From the NCBI RefSeq assembly GCF_900078685.2, contig NZ_LT546170.1:603663-667662 (forward strand): a stretch of 64,000 bases of DNA, given 5' to 3'. The stretch is from Mycolicibacter icosiumassiliensis. Its GTDB lineage: Bacteria; Actinomycetota; Actinomycetes; Mycobacteriales; Mycobacteriaceae. Position 1 is the first letter of the stretch; each line of letters opens with the position of its first letter. Shown piece by piece: positions 19,060 through 26,887 of the stretch. The notes under the pieces are model-generated. The model saw only the letters and a program-made list of their open reading frames with translations, was not told the origin of the DNA and did no database searches. The translations under genes and the position numbers were made by a program.

Positions 19060-19959
19060 TTAAGCAGCTTCGGGCAGCGTAGCCGGTGTCAGGGTCCTTT
19101 CGTAGGTGGCAGGGCTGGATTGACGGCAGTGGGAGTGCCGTCGTTTGGTGTTGTAGCGGGCTAGCCATCGGAAGACCTCCCGGCGGCAGGTCGCCGCGTC
19201 CGGCCAGCAGGCACGGTCCTGCAGGATCTCGCGTTTGAGGGCGGCGTTGAACGATTCGGCCAGGGCGTTGTCGGCGCTCGTTCCCACCGCTCCCATCGAC
19301 GGGATGACCCCATACTCGCGGCAGAGGGACACGAAATCCCTTGAGGTGTACTGTCTTCCGTGGTCCGAGTGGAACACGGCACCGGCCAACGTGCCGCGTA
19401 GCGCGGCAGCGGCGTTGAGGGCGTCGGTGACCAGTTCGGTGCGCATGTGATAGGCGATCGCCCACCCCGCTACCCGCCGCGAGCAGCAGTCGATCACCGT
19501 GGCCAGGTACAGGTTGCCGCCGGTGGCCAGTGGCAGGTAGGTGATGTCGCCGACATAACGGGTGTTGATCTGCGCGGCGGTGAAATCCCGCTTCAGCAGA
19601 TCAGGGACTTTCTGGCTGGCCGGATCCGCCGCGGTGGTCTTGACCCGCCGCCGGCGCCGATAACCGACGATCCCGGCGCCGCGCATCACTCGAGCGACCC
19701 GCTTGTGGTTGACCCGCTCACCGTCGGGCGCACCATCGTTGAGCTCGGCGGTGATCCGCGGCGCCCCGTAGGTGTTGTCCTCGCCGTGCACCACCCGGAT
19801 ACGGGCGGCCAGCGCCTCATCAGCGGCGGCCTTCGCGGCGCGGGAATCGGCGCCGGCGAGCCAGGCGTAGAACGATGAACGCGCGACCTCCACGACCGCG
19901 CAGAGCCACTTCACCTCGAAGGCGTGTAGGAGGTCGGCGACGAACTGGAAGCGGCTCAC
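19060..19959 (-). CDS. IS3-family transposase OrfB (DDE integrase domain)
   Basis: About 299 residues from GTG 19959, which overlaps the orfA stop as GTGA. The integrase-core DDE residues are visible: Asp in RYVGDITYLP, Asp in HSDHGRQYTS, and Glu in ALAESFNAALKRE followed by the family Lys/Arg. The helix-turn-helix-like part YGAPRITAEL lies N-terminal. It is normally made as an OrfAB fusion by -1 frameshifting; no textbook A6G slippery heptamer is seen in the overlap, so translational coupling is also possible. Confidence 0.93.
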   Translation of the reverse strand: MSRFQFVADLLHAFEVKWLCAVVEVARSSFYAWLAGADSRAAKAAADEALAARIRVVHGEDNTYGAPRITAELNDGAPDGERVNHKRVARVMRGAGIVGYRRRRRVKTTAADPASQKVPDLLKRDFTAAQINTRYVGDITYLPLATGGNLYLATVIDCCSRRVAGWAIAYHMRTELVTDALNAAAALRGTLAGAVFHSDHGRQYTSRDFVSLCREYGVIPSMGAVGTSADNALAESFNAALKREILQDRACWPDAATCRREVFRWLARYNTKRRHSHCRQSSPATYERTLTPATLPEAA

Positions 19960-20288
19960 CAGTTCGTCTCCCCGGCGAAATATTTGGCTGCCGACCGTAG
20001 AATGTCCCGCTCGGTGGATAGCCGAGCCTCGGTGGCGCGCAGCGTCTTGTTCTCGGCGCGCAGCCGCACCAGTTCCTGCTCCGGGCTCTCGGCCCCTGGC
20101 GCAAGCTCGGTCTCTACGCTGCCGCGGCGGTGCCGAATCGCCACGCCGGCCGACTTGCACCACGCTGAGAGCGTGGCTTCGCTGACACCGAGCTCGGCAG
20201 CGATCTGCGTAATCGTCGCACCCTCGGTATCCCGGTACAGCGCGACCGCGTCACGCTTGAACTCATCGGGGTAATTTTTCCTTGCCAT
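19956..20288 (-). CDS. IS3-family transposase OrfA (HTH)
   Basis: A 110-residue protein with the helix-turn-helix TITQIAAELGVSEATLSAWCKSAG and a C-terminal leucine-zipper-like coiled coil (ELVRLRAENKTLRATEARLSTE). It binds the terminal repeats and pairs with OrfB, whose frame overlaps its last codons. The start is ATG 20288, just inside the right repeat. Confidence 0.93.
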   Translation of the reverse strand: MARKNYPDEFKRDAVALYRDTEGATITQIAAELGVSEATLSAWCKSAGVAIRHRRGSVETELAPGAESPEQELVRLRAENKTLRATEARLSTERDILRSAAKYFAGETNW

Positions 20289-20501
20289 CGGGTTGGATCA
20301 TCTCGCTTCCCCCAGGACATTCCTGGGATTGAGCGTGTCCAACACACGGGGTCAAGTCCCATACTCACGCTTGCCAGTGTCGTCGCAAGAAGGAGGTAAC
20401 GGCGTGGATCAGGTTTCCGAGGTTTGTTCAGATGCGGCGTCGCAACAGTTGGGATACATGGAGAGCACCAAGAGCGGAACAGTGAATTGGCCTAGTGGCT
20501 T

Positions 20502-21359
20502 GTGGAATGGTTTAAGGACTGGTGGCGTCTTGGTAAGCGGCGCATAACGGGCAAACGGGGAGTCAGGCACTATTTCACGAGCCCGGTGTGGGTCTACCCA
20601 TCGTATTCAGACCTTCCCGATGGTGCAGAACGGGTCTGGTTGGTTCGGGGAATCGGGACGCCGGGAACCGCCTATTTGAGGTTTCCGGGCTCGCCCGTAA
20701 CGTACTCCGTCGTCGAGATTGTTCATGAGGTGCCTGAAGACATAGCCCGGCCGAGCGAACTTGATCTCCGCGGCCAGGAGGTGGAGGACGTCCCGGCGTC
20801 CCGGTTGCAGTGGCGCAGCGTCGAAATCGACGCACTGCGTCGAGTCAAGTACGCGATCACCGCCTTGCGGGGAACGCTTGTAGGGCTGATCGTCTGGAAC
20901 CTCAATGTCGATGACGAATTGAGGCAGCATCTGTCGCACGTGTATGCGGCTTATACTTCCAACGACATCGACTCTGATGGTGAATGGATACGAAAGTCGG
21001 CAGAAACGATATTGTGGGCTCCGTACGCTATATTCTGCGCGGCGTCGTTGGGATTGATCTGGCTTTTACGAAAACGGTGCAGGCTTCTGTTGACTGCGCA
21101 ACCGAGCGATGAGCGAGCAATCCGGTCCGACCTTTCGATGGGATTCTTCGTGACTGGCCTGGTCGGGTTCTTGGTGAATTTCTTCTACTGGCCGGATAGC
21201 TCAGTGTGGATGTCGTATTGGACTCCTGGGATGTTGAGTGGTATCGGCGCGATTACCGCGATCTTCTACAGCTGGACTTCTGCGAACTGGGGATACCACG
21301 AGCCAGTGAAAGCCGTTGGGCGCGGCGTCAGTAGAGCACGTGTGGATCCCGATCAGTAG
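20502..21359 (+). CDS. Membrane protein of unknown function
   Basis: A 285-residue frame from GTG 20502, just after an in-frame stop; no clear Shine-Dalgarno is seen. The N-terminal 100 residues look soluble. Hydrophobic segments follow near residues 120-135, 170-190, 205-230 and 240-260, then a short basic tail. I do not recognise the family. Base composition is less GC-rich than the core genes. It sits between an IS3 element and a possible plasmid-partition remnant, and close to the SIR2 gene, so it may be an accessory or defence gene. The coding call rests on length and the coherent membrane pattern. Confidence 0.5.
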   Translation: MEWFKDWWRLGKRRITGKRGVRHYFTSPVWVYPSYSDLPDGAERVWLVRGIGTPGTAYLRFPGSPVTYSVVEIVHEVPEDIARPSELDLRGQEVEDVPASRLQWRSVEIDALRRVKYAITALRGTLVGLIVWNLNVDDELRQHLSHVYAAYTSNDIDSDGEWIRKSAETILWAPYAIFCAASLGLIWLLRKRCRLLLTAQPSDERAIRSDLSMGFFVTGLVGFLVNFFYWPDSSVWMSYWTPGMLSGIGAITAIFYSWTSANWGYHEPVKAVGRGVSRARVDPDQ

Positions 21360-21883
21360 ATCGGGATATCGCGACACGCCCGCGATTGTTCAAGAAGCCA
21401 GGCGTAACCGGACTCGCGTATCCGCTGAAGCTGGTGCTGACGGCTCCTAACTACTGGGGTAGGTGAGGGGCCGAAGCCACGCGCCAAGATGCTGCTGACC
21501 AGCAATTTTGCAACGAACATGAACAGCCTCAGCGACACGCCGAAGTTTTGTTCGAGTGGGCAGGCGTGTCTTGGTTCATCTTCGCTGCATCTCGACAGAG
21601 TTTCTACGGTCTCGCGCCGGGCTTCACAATCTCACGGGTGACTTCCAGGGGATTTCAGATGTGAAGTGGCGGTGAGACACTGTCGGACCTATCGACATGT
21701 TCTTAGCGCGCCGCTTCGAGGGTTTGCAATAGACATTGATGCATTTCCGATTGCCGGCTGATCTTCGGGCAAGAGCGTCAATGGCCAGAATGGCGCGGGT
21801 GGCTACCTGATTTGCAGAGTTTGAGCGCCAGGATTACTCGGAGCAATCAGCTGGTCCAGGTGGCGCCCCTGCGGCGGACGCGC
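21360..21883. other. Gene-poor stretch in the accessory island
   Basis: About 520 bases of comparatively AT-rich sequence. Only short frames occur (for example 21353-21538 minus, 61 codons) and none shows a recognisable domain. No repeat, tRNA or attachment site is evident. Confidence 0.4.
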
Positions 21884-22252
21884 CTACGCCTGACCCAAAC
21901 TCGGCCGGTAATCAGCCGCCTCGGACTCTGCAGCAAGCAACGCACCCAACTCACCCTCCTGCTGGGCGATAAACACACCGATCACTTGCCGACATACCTC
22001 CGGCACGCTCACCCCGCGCATATCCGCAATACGTTTCAGCCCGAACAACATTGACGTAGACACGTGAAACTGAACAGCGAACGGACCGCACGAACCGTCC
22101 TCGGGTGGCAACCCCGGACCCACCACCACTGGTTCATCCACCCCGTACTCGCCCACCTCGGCACGCCGAGCTCGCTCGACAACCCCACCACGATCGCTGC
22201 CACCAACGCCGTCGGCCGGATCCCGGAACTCCTCATGACTGAACAAACCCAT
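21884..22252 (-). CDS. Small protein with a possible ribbon-helix-helix-like C-terminus
   Basis: A 122-residue frame from ATG 22252 (MGLFSHEEFRDPADG). The C-terminal half, FHVSTSMLFGLKRIADMRG then VSVPEVCRQVIGVFIAQ, has the strand-helix-helix rhythm of small DNA-binding or antitoxin-like proteins, while the N-terminal half is low-complexity and charged. No partner toxin adjoins. It is divergent from the possible ParB remnant. The function is not known; the gene call is moderate at best. Confidence 0.35.
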   Translation of the reverse strand: MGLFSHEEFRDPADGVGGSDRGGVVERARRAEVGEYGVDEPVVVGPGLPPEDGSCGPFAVQFHVSTSMLFGLKRIADMRGVSVPEVCRQVIGVFIAQQEGELGALLAAESEAADYRPSLGQA

Positions 22253-22358
22253 TTCGCCTACGCTAGACTCCGCAGCCTTACGCCGCCTCACGCCGAAGCG
22301 CAGGCTTCCGCCAACCCAGCTGAAATCCGAAGCCGCCGAAGAAGCCGACACCGATTGG

Positions 22359-22961
22359 GTGCTGGTCAATGAGTTGGATCGTCGCGCCCGTGCAGTCACC
22401 GACTCGCGGCGTCACTGGGTTCGCAGCAACATCCTGTCGCAAGTCGCGCCGCCCCCAGGGGCCGACGTGTTCATCGCTCGTAACTTTCACTTTCTCACCG
22501 ACCTGCACTGCCGGGCCAGCATGGACGTCGCCGCACAACTGTTGGGAACCGAGACGACGACATACGAAGACATCCAGGCAATGGCCGATACCGGCGAGCG
22601 CCCTGCTGTGGTGACTTTGGCGATGGTGATCGCCGCGTTCGAGTGGAACTCCTCCCGGAGCAGCTGGCGGGCCGGCGGATCACCGTACCGCAGCGCCTAT
22701 TTCGAATTCCTCGCCGGCTGCGGCTATCGACTCTCGCCGATCGAGGAGGTGATAGCCGGCCACATCGGCGTCGAGCAATTGATGTTCACCCCCGAAGGCA
22801 CGGCGCGACTCGATCGCATCCGGCAACTGCGAGATCAGCAGTATCAGTTGCGGATGAGCCGCTACTACCGAAATGCCCTCAGCGAGGAGCAGTATCAGGC
22901 TGCGATCGGTTCCGTCCACGCCGAACTCAGGGCTCTAGGCGAGGACCCCGGCCCGACGTAG
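22359..22961 (+). pseudogene. Possible C-terminal remnant of a plasmid-type ParB partition protein
   Basis: A 200-residue frame. Its body (AAQLLGTETTTYEDIQAMAD, then VTLAMVIAAFEWNSSRSSWR, YFEFLAGCGYRLSPIEEVIAGH) resembles, from memory, the C-terminal part of ParB-like proteins of actinobacterial plasmids. Clearly coding-like sequence (KSEAAEEADTDWVLVNELD) continues upstream of the first start (GTG 22359) to a stop at 22236 without another start codon, so the 5' end with the nuclease/HTH part is missing. If right, it marks a former plasmid or integrative element together with the neighbouring unknown genes. Confidence 0.35.
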
Positions 22962-23027
22962 GACGCCGAGGCGGGCCGCCGACGAAGCCGTGAGTTTGTG
23001 GCCCGGGGGCCCACGGGTAGCAGTTGC

Positions 23028-23420
23028 TCAGTGGATCCGCTGGAGGCCGGCTAACCGGTCGAAGCCACGGTCGAACGACAGAATCCGGTCGATGCCGTTG
23101 GCCTGCATCGTCGCAGCGTGAACGGCACCGCGAGCTCCCGCGCCCTCGCGGACCAATTGGCGCGCCCGGTCGAGCACCGACCGATCGACGGCACACAGCT
23201 CATCGGCCAGCTCGTCGAGGAGGGTGAACCCCGCGTCGACCAGATCTGGCCGCGCCAACCGGGTGTAGCGGTGTAGCACCTCCTGGTACACCTCAGTGTT
23301 GGTGGCGAAGCGCTCGTCGGCGATGGTCAGCTCGTCGAGGAGCACCCGGACTCGGGACTTGTTGGGGTGCTCGGCACCCAACAGATACATCGGCACATTC
23401 GCGTCGATGAAGACGGTCAT
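23028..23420 (-). CDS. vapC: VapC-type PIN-domain toxin with an altered active site
   Basis: A 130-residue PIN-domain ribonuclease of a type II toxin-antitoxin module. Asp6 (FIDANVP), Glu43 (NTEVYQEV) and Asp117 (SFDRGFD) are present, but the usual third acidic residue in the ARDAVHAA motif is Gly98 here (GARGAVHAATM). Loss of this metal ligand may weaken or abolish RNase activity. Its ATG overlaps the antitoxin stop (ATGA, 23417-23420), so the pair is translationally coupled. Confidence 0.9.
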   Translation of the reverse strand: MTVFIDANVPMYLLGAEHPNKSRVRVLLDELTIADERFATNTEVYQEVLHRYTRLARPDLVDAGFTLLDELADELCAVDRSVLDRARQLVREGAGARGAVHAATMQANGIDRILSFDRGFDRLAGLQRIH

Positions 23421-23674
23421 TCGGGCAGTTCCGTGGGGTAGCGCGGGTCGTTGTCGGCAAGAAGCTCATCGATGTCGCCGGTGGGCCCGTCGAATCGGGC
23501 CGCCGCCCGTATCGCCGCGAGCTTGCGGGCGAGCCGGAGATCCGAGCTCTCCTCGGGATCGGCGCGCAGTTTGCGGCGCACCCATGCCGACACCGATTCG
23601 CCTCGCCGGGCGGCCTGCGCCACGAGCGCGTCGTATTCGGCGTCGTCGACGATCACCTGGAGGCGCTTACTCAT
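23417..23674 (-). CDS. vapB: VapB-type ribbon-helix-helix antitoxin
   Basis: An 85-residue antitoxin with an N-terminal ribbon-helix-helix DNA-binding segment (KRLQVIVDDAEYDALVAQAA, then ESVSAWVRRKLR) and a flexible acidic C-terminus that should mask the toxin. It is the first gene of the module, overlaps vapC by four bases, and an inverted repeat sits immediately upstream of its start. Confidence 0.9.
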   Translation of the reverse strand: MSKRLQVIVDDAEYDALVAQAARRGESVSAWVRRKLRADPEESSDLRLARKLAAIRAAARFDGPTGDIDELLADNDPRYPTELPE

Positions 23675-23677
23675 GGG

Positions 23678-23700
23678 ATGAGTATAATTCGACTACTCAT
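23678..23700 (-). promoter_or_regulatory. Operator-like inverted repeat upstream of vapB
   Basis: Perfect seven-base arms ATGAGTA and TACTCAT with a nine-base AT-rich spacer start four bases upstream of the vapB ATG. On the coding strand a TATACT hexamer overlaps the repeat, as expected if the VapBC complex represses its own promoter. Confidence 0.6.
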
Positions 23701-23744
23701 AACACGCCACGGGGCTGGGTCCGCCTCGTCGCTAACCTCGATAT

Positions 23745-24710
23745 GTGCCAGAGTCACCGAACCCCCCACCTGTGCGACGGGATCGCCCCAGTTCTGACGT
23801 CGCCGACTCGCCAAGCCCAATCGTTCTCGATGTGGAGGGCTCCGGCGTCCAACCGCCGGTTTCCACCCGGGTGCGTCGGATGTTCTGGCTGCTTGAGCGG
23901 GTTGCGCCCGCGATCGGGTCGCGGTGGGCGACTGAATTGTGGTGCACCCCACCGGTCATCGAGTCCAGCCTGCGTATGCCGCCCGGCGTGCCGCCTGGCC
24001 GGCCGCTGGAAGCGCACTGGAACGGGCATCGGATCGTCGGTGAGGCCTGGGGAGAGGGGCCGCCGGTCTATCTCGTGCACGGCTGGGGTGGGCGCCGCCC
24101 GCACCTCGGCATGTTCATCAAACCTCTCGTCGAATCCGGGCATCGGGTGATCGCTTTCGACCTGCCCAGCCATAACGAGTCCGATCCGGGCGCACTGGCA
24201 CCCGGTCGCACCACCGCCATCGAGTGCGCCGAAGCGGTGGCGGCCATGATCGCGACACATGGCCCTGCCCGCGCGGTCGTCGCCCATTCCCTCGGGGCCA
24301 ACGCGACCGCGTTCGCGGCCTCGTGGGGCGCGACGGTCGGGCGGTTGGTGTTTCTCGCGCCAATGGGGGAGTTCTCGAGCTACCTGGATCTCTTCGCCGC
24401 CCGCCACAACTTCGGCCGGCGGATACGCGCCGGACTGCACCGACGCCTGGAACGCCGCATCGGCATGCCGTTGGAGGACACCAACATGGTCCGAATCGCC
24501 GAGCGCACCGACTATCCGCCGCTGCTGCTCATCCACGACCCCGATGACCCGGACACTCCGTATGCGACCAGCGAAAAGGTCGTCGCATCATGGCCAGGCG
24601 CCCGCTTGATGACGACGTCGGGACTCGGCCGGCTGGCACACTTCCGAATCTTGAGGCACCGCGCCGCGATTCGCGCGGGCGTCGAATTCATCGGGCCCGC
24701 ACCGGCCTGA
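23745..24710 (+). CDS. Alpha/beta-hydrolase
   Basis: About 321 residues from GTG 23745; shorter starts are possible because the first 70 residues are weakly conserved. It has the oxyanion-hole motif HGWGG, the nucleophile elbow AHSLGAN (Ala in place of the first Gly), a catalytic Asp in HDPDDPDTPY and the family-typical His in LAHFRILRH. No signal peptide is seen, so it is probably cytosolic. The substrate is unknown. It is convergent with the TopoM-like genes. Confidence 0.85.
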   Translation: MPESPNPPPVRRDRPSSDVADSPSPIVLDVEGSGVQPPVSTRVRRMFWLLERVAPAIGSRWATELWCTPPVIESSLRMPPGVPPGRPLEAHWNGHRIVGEAWGEGPPVYLVHGWGGRRPHLGMFIKPLVESGHRVIAFDLPSHNESDPGALAPGRTTAIECAEAVAAMIATHGPARAVVAHSLGANATAFAASWGATVGRLVFLAPMGEFSSYLDLFAARHNFGRRIRAGLHRRLERRIGMPLEDTNMVRIAERTDYPPLLLIHDPDDPDTPYATSEKVVASWPGARLMTTSGLGRLAHFRILRHRAAIRAGVEFIGPAPA

Positions 24711-24739
24711 ATCAGCCCGAGGCCACCCCGCCCGTGCCC

Positions 24740-26878
24740 CTATCCCGCAGGGGTCACGTCTGCGCCGGCACCCTTGATCGACGCCTTGGCGCGGTTCTCG
24801 GCCCGCACCGACCTGCTGCCCCGCACGTACCCGGTTGCCGAAATCGACGCCGCGAGCAGGGCGTCCTCGCCCTTGACGAACGGGTGGAACCCGACGCCCG
24901 CACCGCCGCGGCCCTTGACCGGAATGTCGGCGACTTCGGTCACCTTCCAGCTCTTCTCGGCGATCGACAGGATGGCTTCCCCGTTAGCGCACGTAACCGG
25001 AAGCGCGGCGATCACCTCGTCGTCCTCGGCCGCCAGCTTCACCCCGGCCACGCCGTTGCCCGCAGCGCCCTGCGGATTCACCGCAGCGGGGTCGATCCGC
25101 AGGATCTTGCCGCGCCGGGTCACCAGCGCCAGGTGGTGTCCCTCGGCCAGCACCCCCGAGCGCAGCAGGCCGGTGATATCCGGTGCCACCGGAATGTCGC
25201 GGATCTTGTAGGGCAGCCCACCACCGGTGGTGAACTTGACCCGGCCATCGGTCCACACCGCCCAACCCAGGCCCGAGCTGAGCAGTTCGCCGTGGCTGTC
25301 GGAGAACACGCCCCGGTCATCCAGACGCCAGGAGGTGTTGACCTTGCGCTCGCGGGGCCCGTTTTCGTCGGCGCCCGCAGTCACCGGAGTCGCCTCGGCG
25401 TCCAGCACGGTACGACGGTCGAACTCGGGGCCCTTGAACAGTTTCGCGGTCTCCGCCAGCTCCTTGTCGATCACCGCCCGTCGCGCATCGGCACTGGACA
25501 CCAGCTCGGTCAGCTCGGCGAACTCGGCATCCAGCTTCTCCGCCTCCGCCCGCAGTTCGATCACGTCCAGCTTGGTCAACCGGCGAAGCTGAAGTCCCAG
25601 GACGTAATTGGCCTGCTCCTCGTCGATCTTGAAGCGCTCCTGCAGACCGCGGCGGGCGTCGTCGACGGTGTCCGAACCTCGGATCACCGCCACCGTGGCG
25701 TCGATATCGAGATGGATGGTCATCAGGCCGGCCACCAGATGCCTACGGGCGGTGACCTTTTCCAGTCGGTACTCGCTGCGGTGCAGCACCACCGAATCGC
25801 GCAACTGCAGGAAGGCGGAGATCAGTTCGCGAACCGACCACCAGCGCGGCACCCGGTTCTCGTCCAGGGCGACCAGGCTGGCGGCGAAGGTCGATTCCAG
25901 CGGGGTCAGGGCCAGCAGTTGGTCGCGGATCTGCTCGGCACTGTGGCCGCGTTTGGCGGTGACGACGATCCGCAGCCCGTTGCGCCGGTCGGTCAGATCC
26001 GACATGTCGGCCACCCCGGCCAGCTCACCAGATTCGACCAGCGCCCGGATACGGTCCTGCACAGTCGAACTGGCGACACCGGGCGGCAGTTCGGTGACGA
26101 CGACGTTCTTCCCGTCGACGGACACGGTACCGCGAACCGTGAACGCGCCCCTACCGGTCGTGATGTACTCGCGTAGCCCGGCCGTGCCGACCACCGTAGA
26201 CCCGCATCCCCAATCCGGGCCGGGAATGAGTTTCACCAACCGGTCGTCGGTCATGTTCGGCCGGGCCAGCAGTGCCCGGCAGGCGGCCATGATCTCGCGG
26301 GGATTGTGCGCGGGCACCTTGGTGGCCCATCCCTCGGCGATGCCGACGGCGCCGTTGCACAGCAGCACCGGCCACTGGGCCGGCAGCATCGTCGGCTCCG
26401 TCCATTCGCCGTCGAACGTCGCCACCATCGGCACGGCGTGATCGTCGAGTTCGGCGGTCAGCGCCGCACCCGGGGCGGACAGCCGCATCTCGGTGTAGCG
26501 GTCGGCGGCGGGGATGTCGCCCTGGATTCGGGGGAATGCGCCTTGGCCGTCAATGACTTTCACGCGCTGGAACTCCGCGGCCAGCAGCGCCGCGGCCCCG
26601 TACATCGACGCGCCGCCGTGCGGGTGCAGGTTCCCGGTGACCGCCGAGCAGACCTTCGAGGACTTCTGGGGTTTGTTGCCGGGCAGCAGCTTCGAGTCGT
26701 GCATCTGGTAGAGCAGCCGCCGCTGGCCGGGCTTGAGTCCGTCATACGCCGACGGGATGGCGCGATCGCTGACGCTGTAGAGCGCGAAGGTCAGCTGGAA
26801 ATGGTTCCAGTAGTCATCGGCGCTCTGGTCGAGGACCAGGTCGGGATTCTGTTCGGGAACGTCCAGGGTGGCGGTCAC
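24740..26878 (-). CDS. Atypical type II topoisomerase, GyrA/ParC-like subunit (TopoM-like)
   Basis: A 712-residue breakage-reunion subunit. The catalytic Tyr is Y128 in AADRYTEMRLS, the N-terminal WHD carries LKPGQRRLLYQMHDSKL, and the coiled-coil domain ends in LQLRRLTKLDVIEL. The C-terminal part (from about residue 490) is a degenerate beta-pinwheel without the GyrA box QRRGGKG, so canonical negative supercoiling is unlikely. It starts nine bases after the partner GyrB-like gene. M. smegmatis has an extra gyrase-like pair, TopoM, described as an atypical type II topoisomerase with positive supercoiling activity, and this pair fits it best. The mycobacterial gyrase itself is encoded elsewhere. 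Confidence 0.88.
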   Translation of the reverse strand: MTATLDVPEQNPDLVLDQSADDYWNHFQLTFALYSVSDRAIPSAYDGLKPGQRRLLYQMHDSKLLPGNKPQKSSKVCSAVTGNLHPHGGASMYGAAALLAAEFQRVKVIDGQGAFPRIQGDIPAADRYTEMRLSAPGAALTAELDDHAVPMVATFDGEWTEPTMLPAQWPVLLCNGAVGIAEGWATKVPAHNPREIMAACRALLARPNMTDDRLVKLIPGPDWGCGSTVVGTAGLREYITTGRGAFTVRGTVSVDGKNVVVTELPPGVASSTVQDRIRALVESGELAGVADMSDLTDRRNGLRIVVTAKRGHSAEQIRDQLLALTPLESTFAASLVALDENRVPRWWSVRELISAFLQLRDSVVLHRSEYRLEKVTARRHLVAGLMTIHLDIDATVAVIRGSDTVDDARRGLQERFKIDEEQANYVLGLQLRRLTKLDVIELRAEAEKLDAEFAELTELVSSADARRAVIDKELAETAKLFKGPEFDRRTVLDAEATPVTAGADENGPRERKVNTSWRLDDRGVFSDSHGELLSSGLGWAVWTDGRVKFTTGGGLPYKIRDIPVAPDITGLLRSGVLAEGHHLALVTRRGKILRIDPAAVNPQGAAGNGVAGVKLAAEDDEVIAALPVTCANGEAILSIAEKSWKVTEVADIPVKGRGGAGVGFHPFVKGEDALLAASISATGYVRGSRSVRAENRAKASIKGAGADVTPAG

Positions 26879-26887
26879 GTGATTCTC

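Larger units (their letters stand above)
19029..20354 (-). mobile_element. IS3-family insertion sequence, about 1.33 kb
   Basis: The two-frame transposase (orfA and orfB, minus strand) is bounded by imperfect terminal inverted repeats starting with TG: TGCCCCCATGTAGTGGACACG at one end and, on the other strand, TGACCCCGTGTGTTGGACACG at the other (17 of 21 match, counted by eye). The size is normal for the family. I see no matching 3-4 base target duplication outside the repeats. Both transposase frames look intact. I cannot name the ISfinder group. Confidence 0.85.

Noticed and set aside
21353..21538. 61-codon minus-strand frame
   Set aside because: No motif, no start signal, overlaps the end of the membrane-protein gene.
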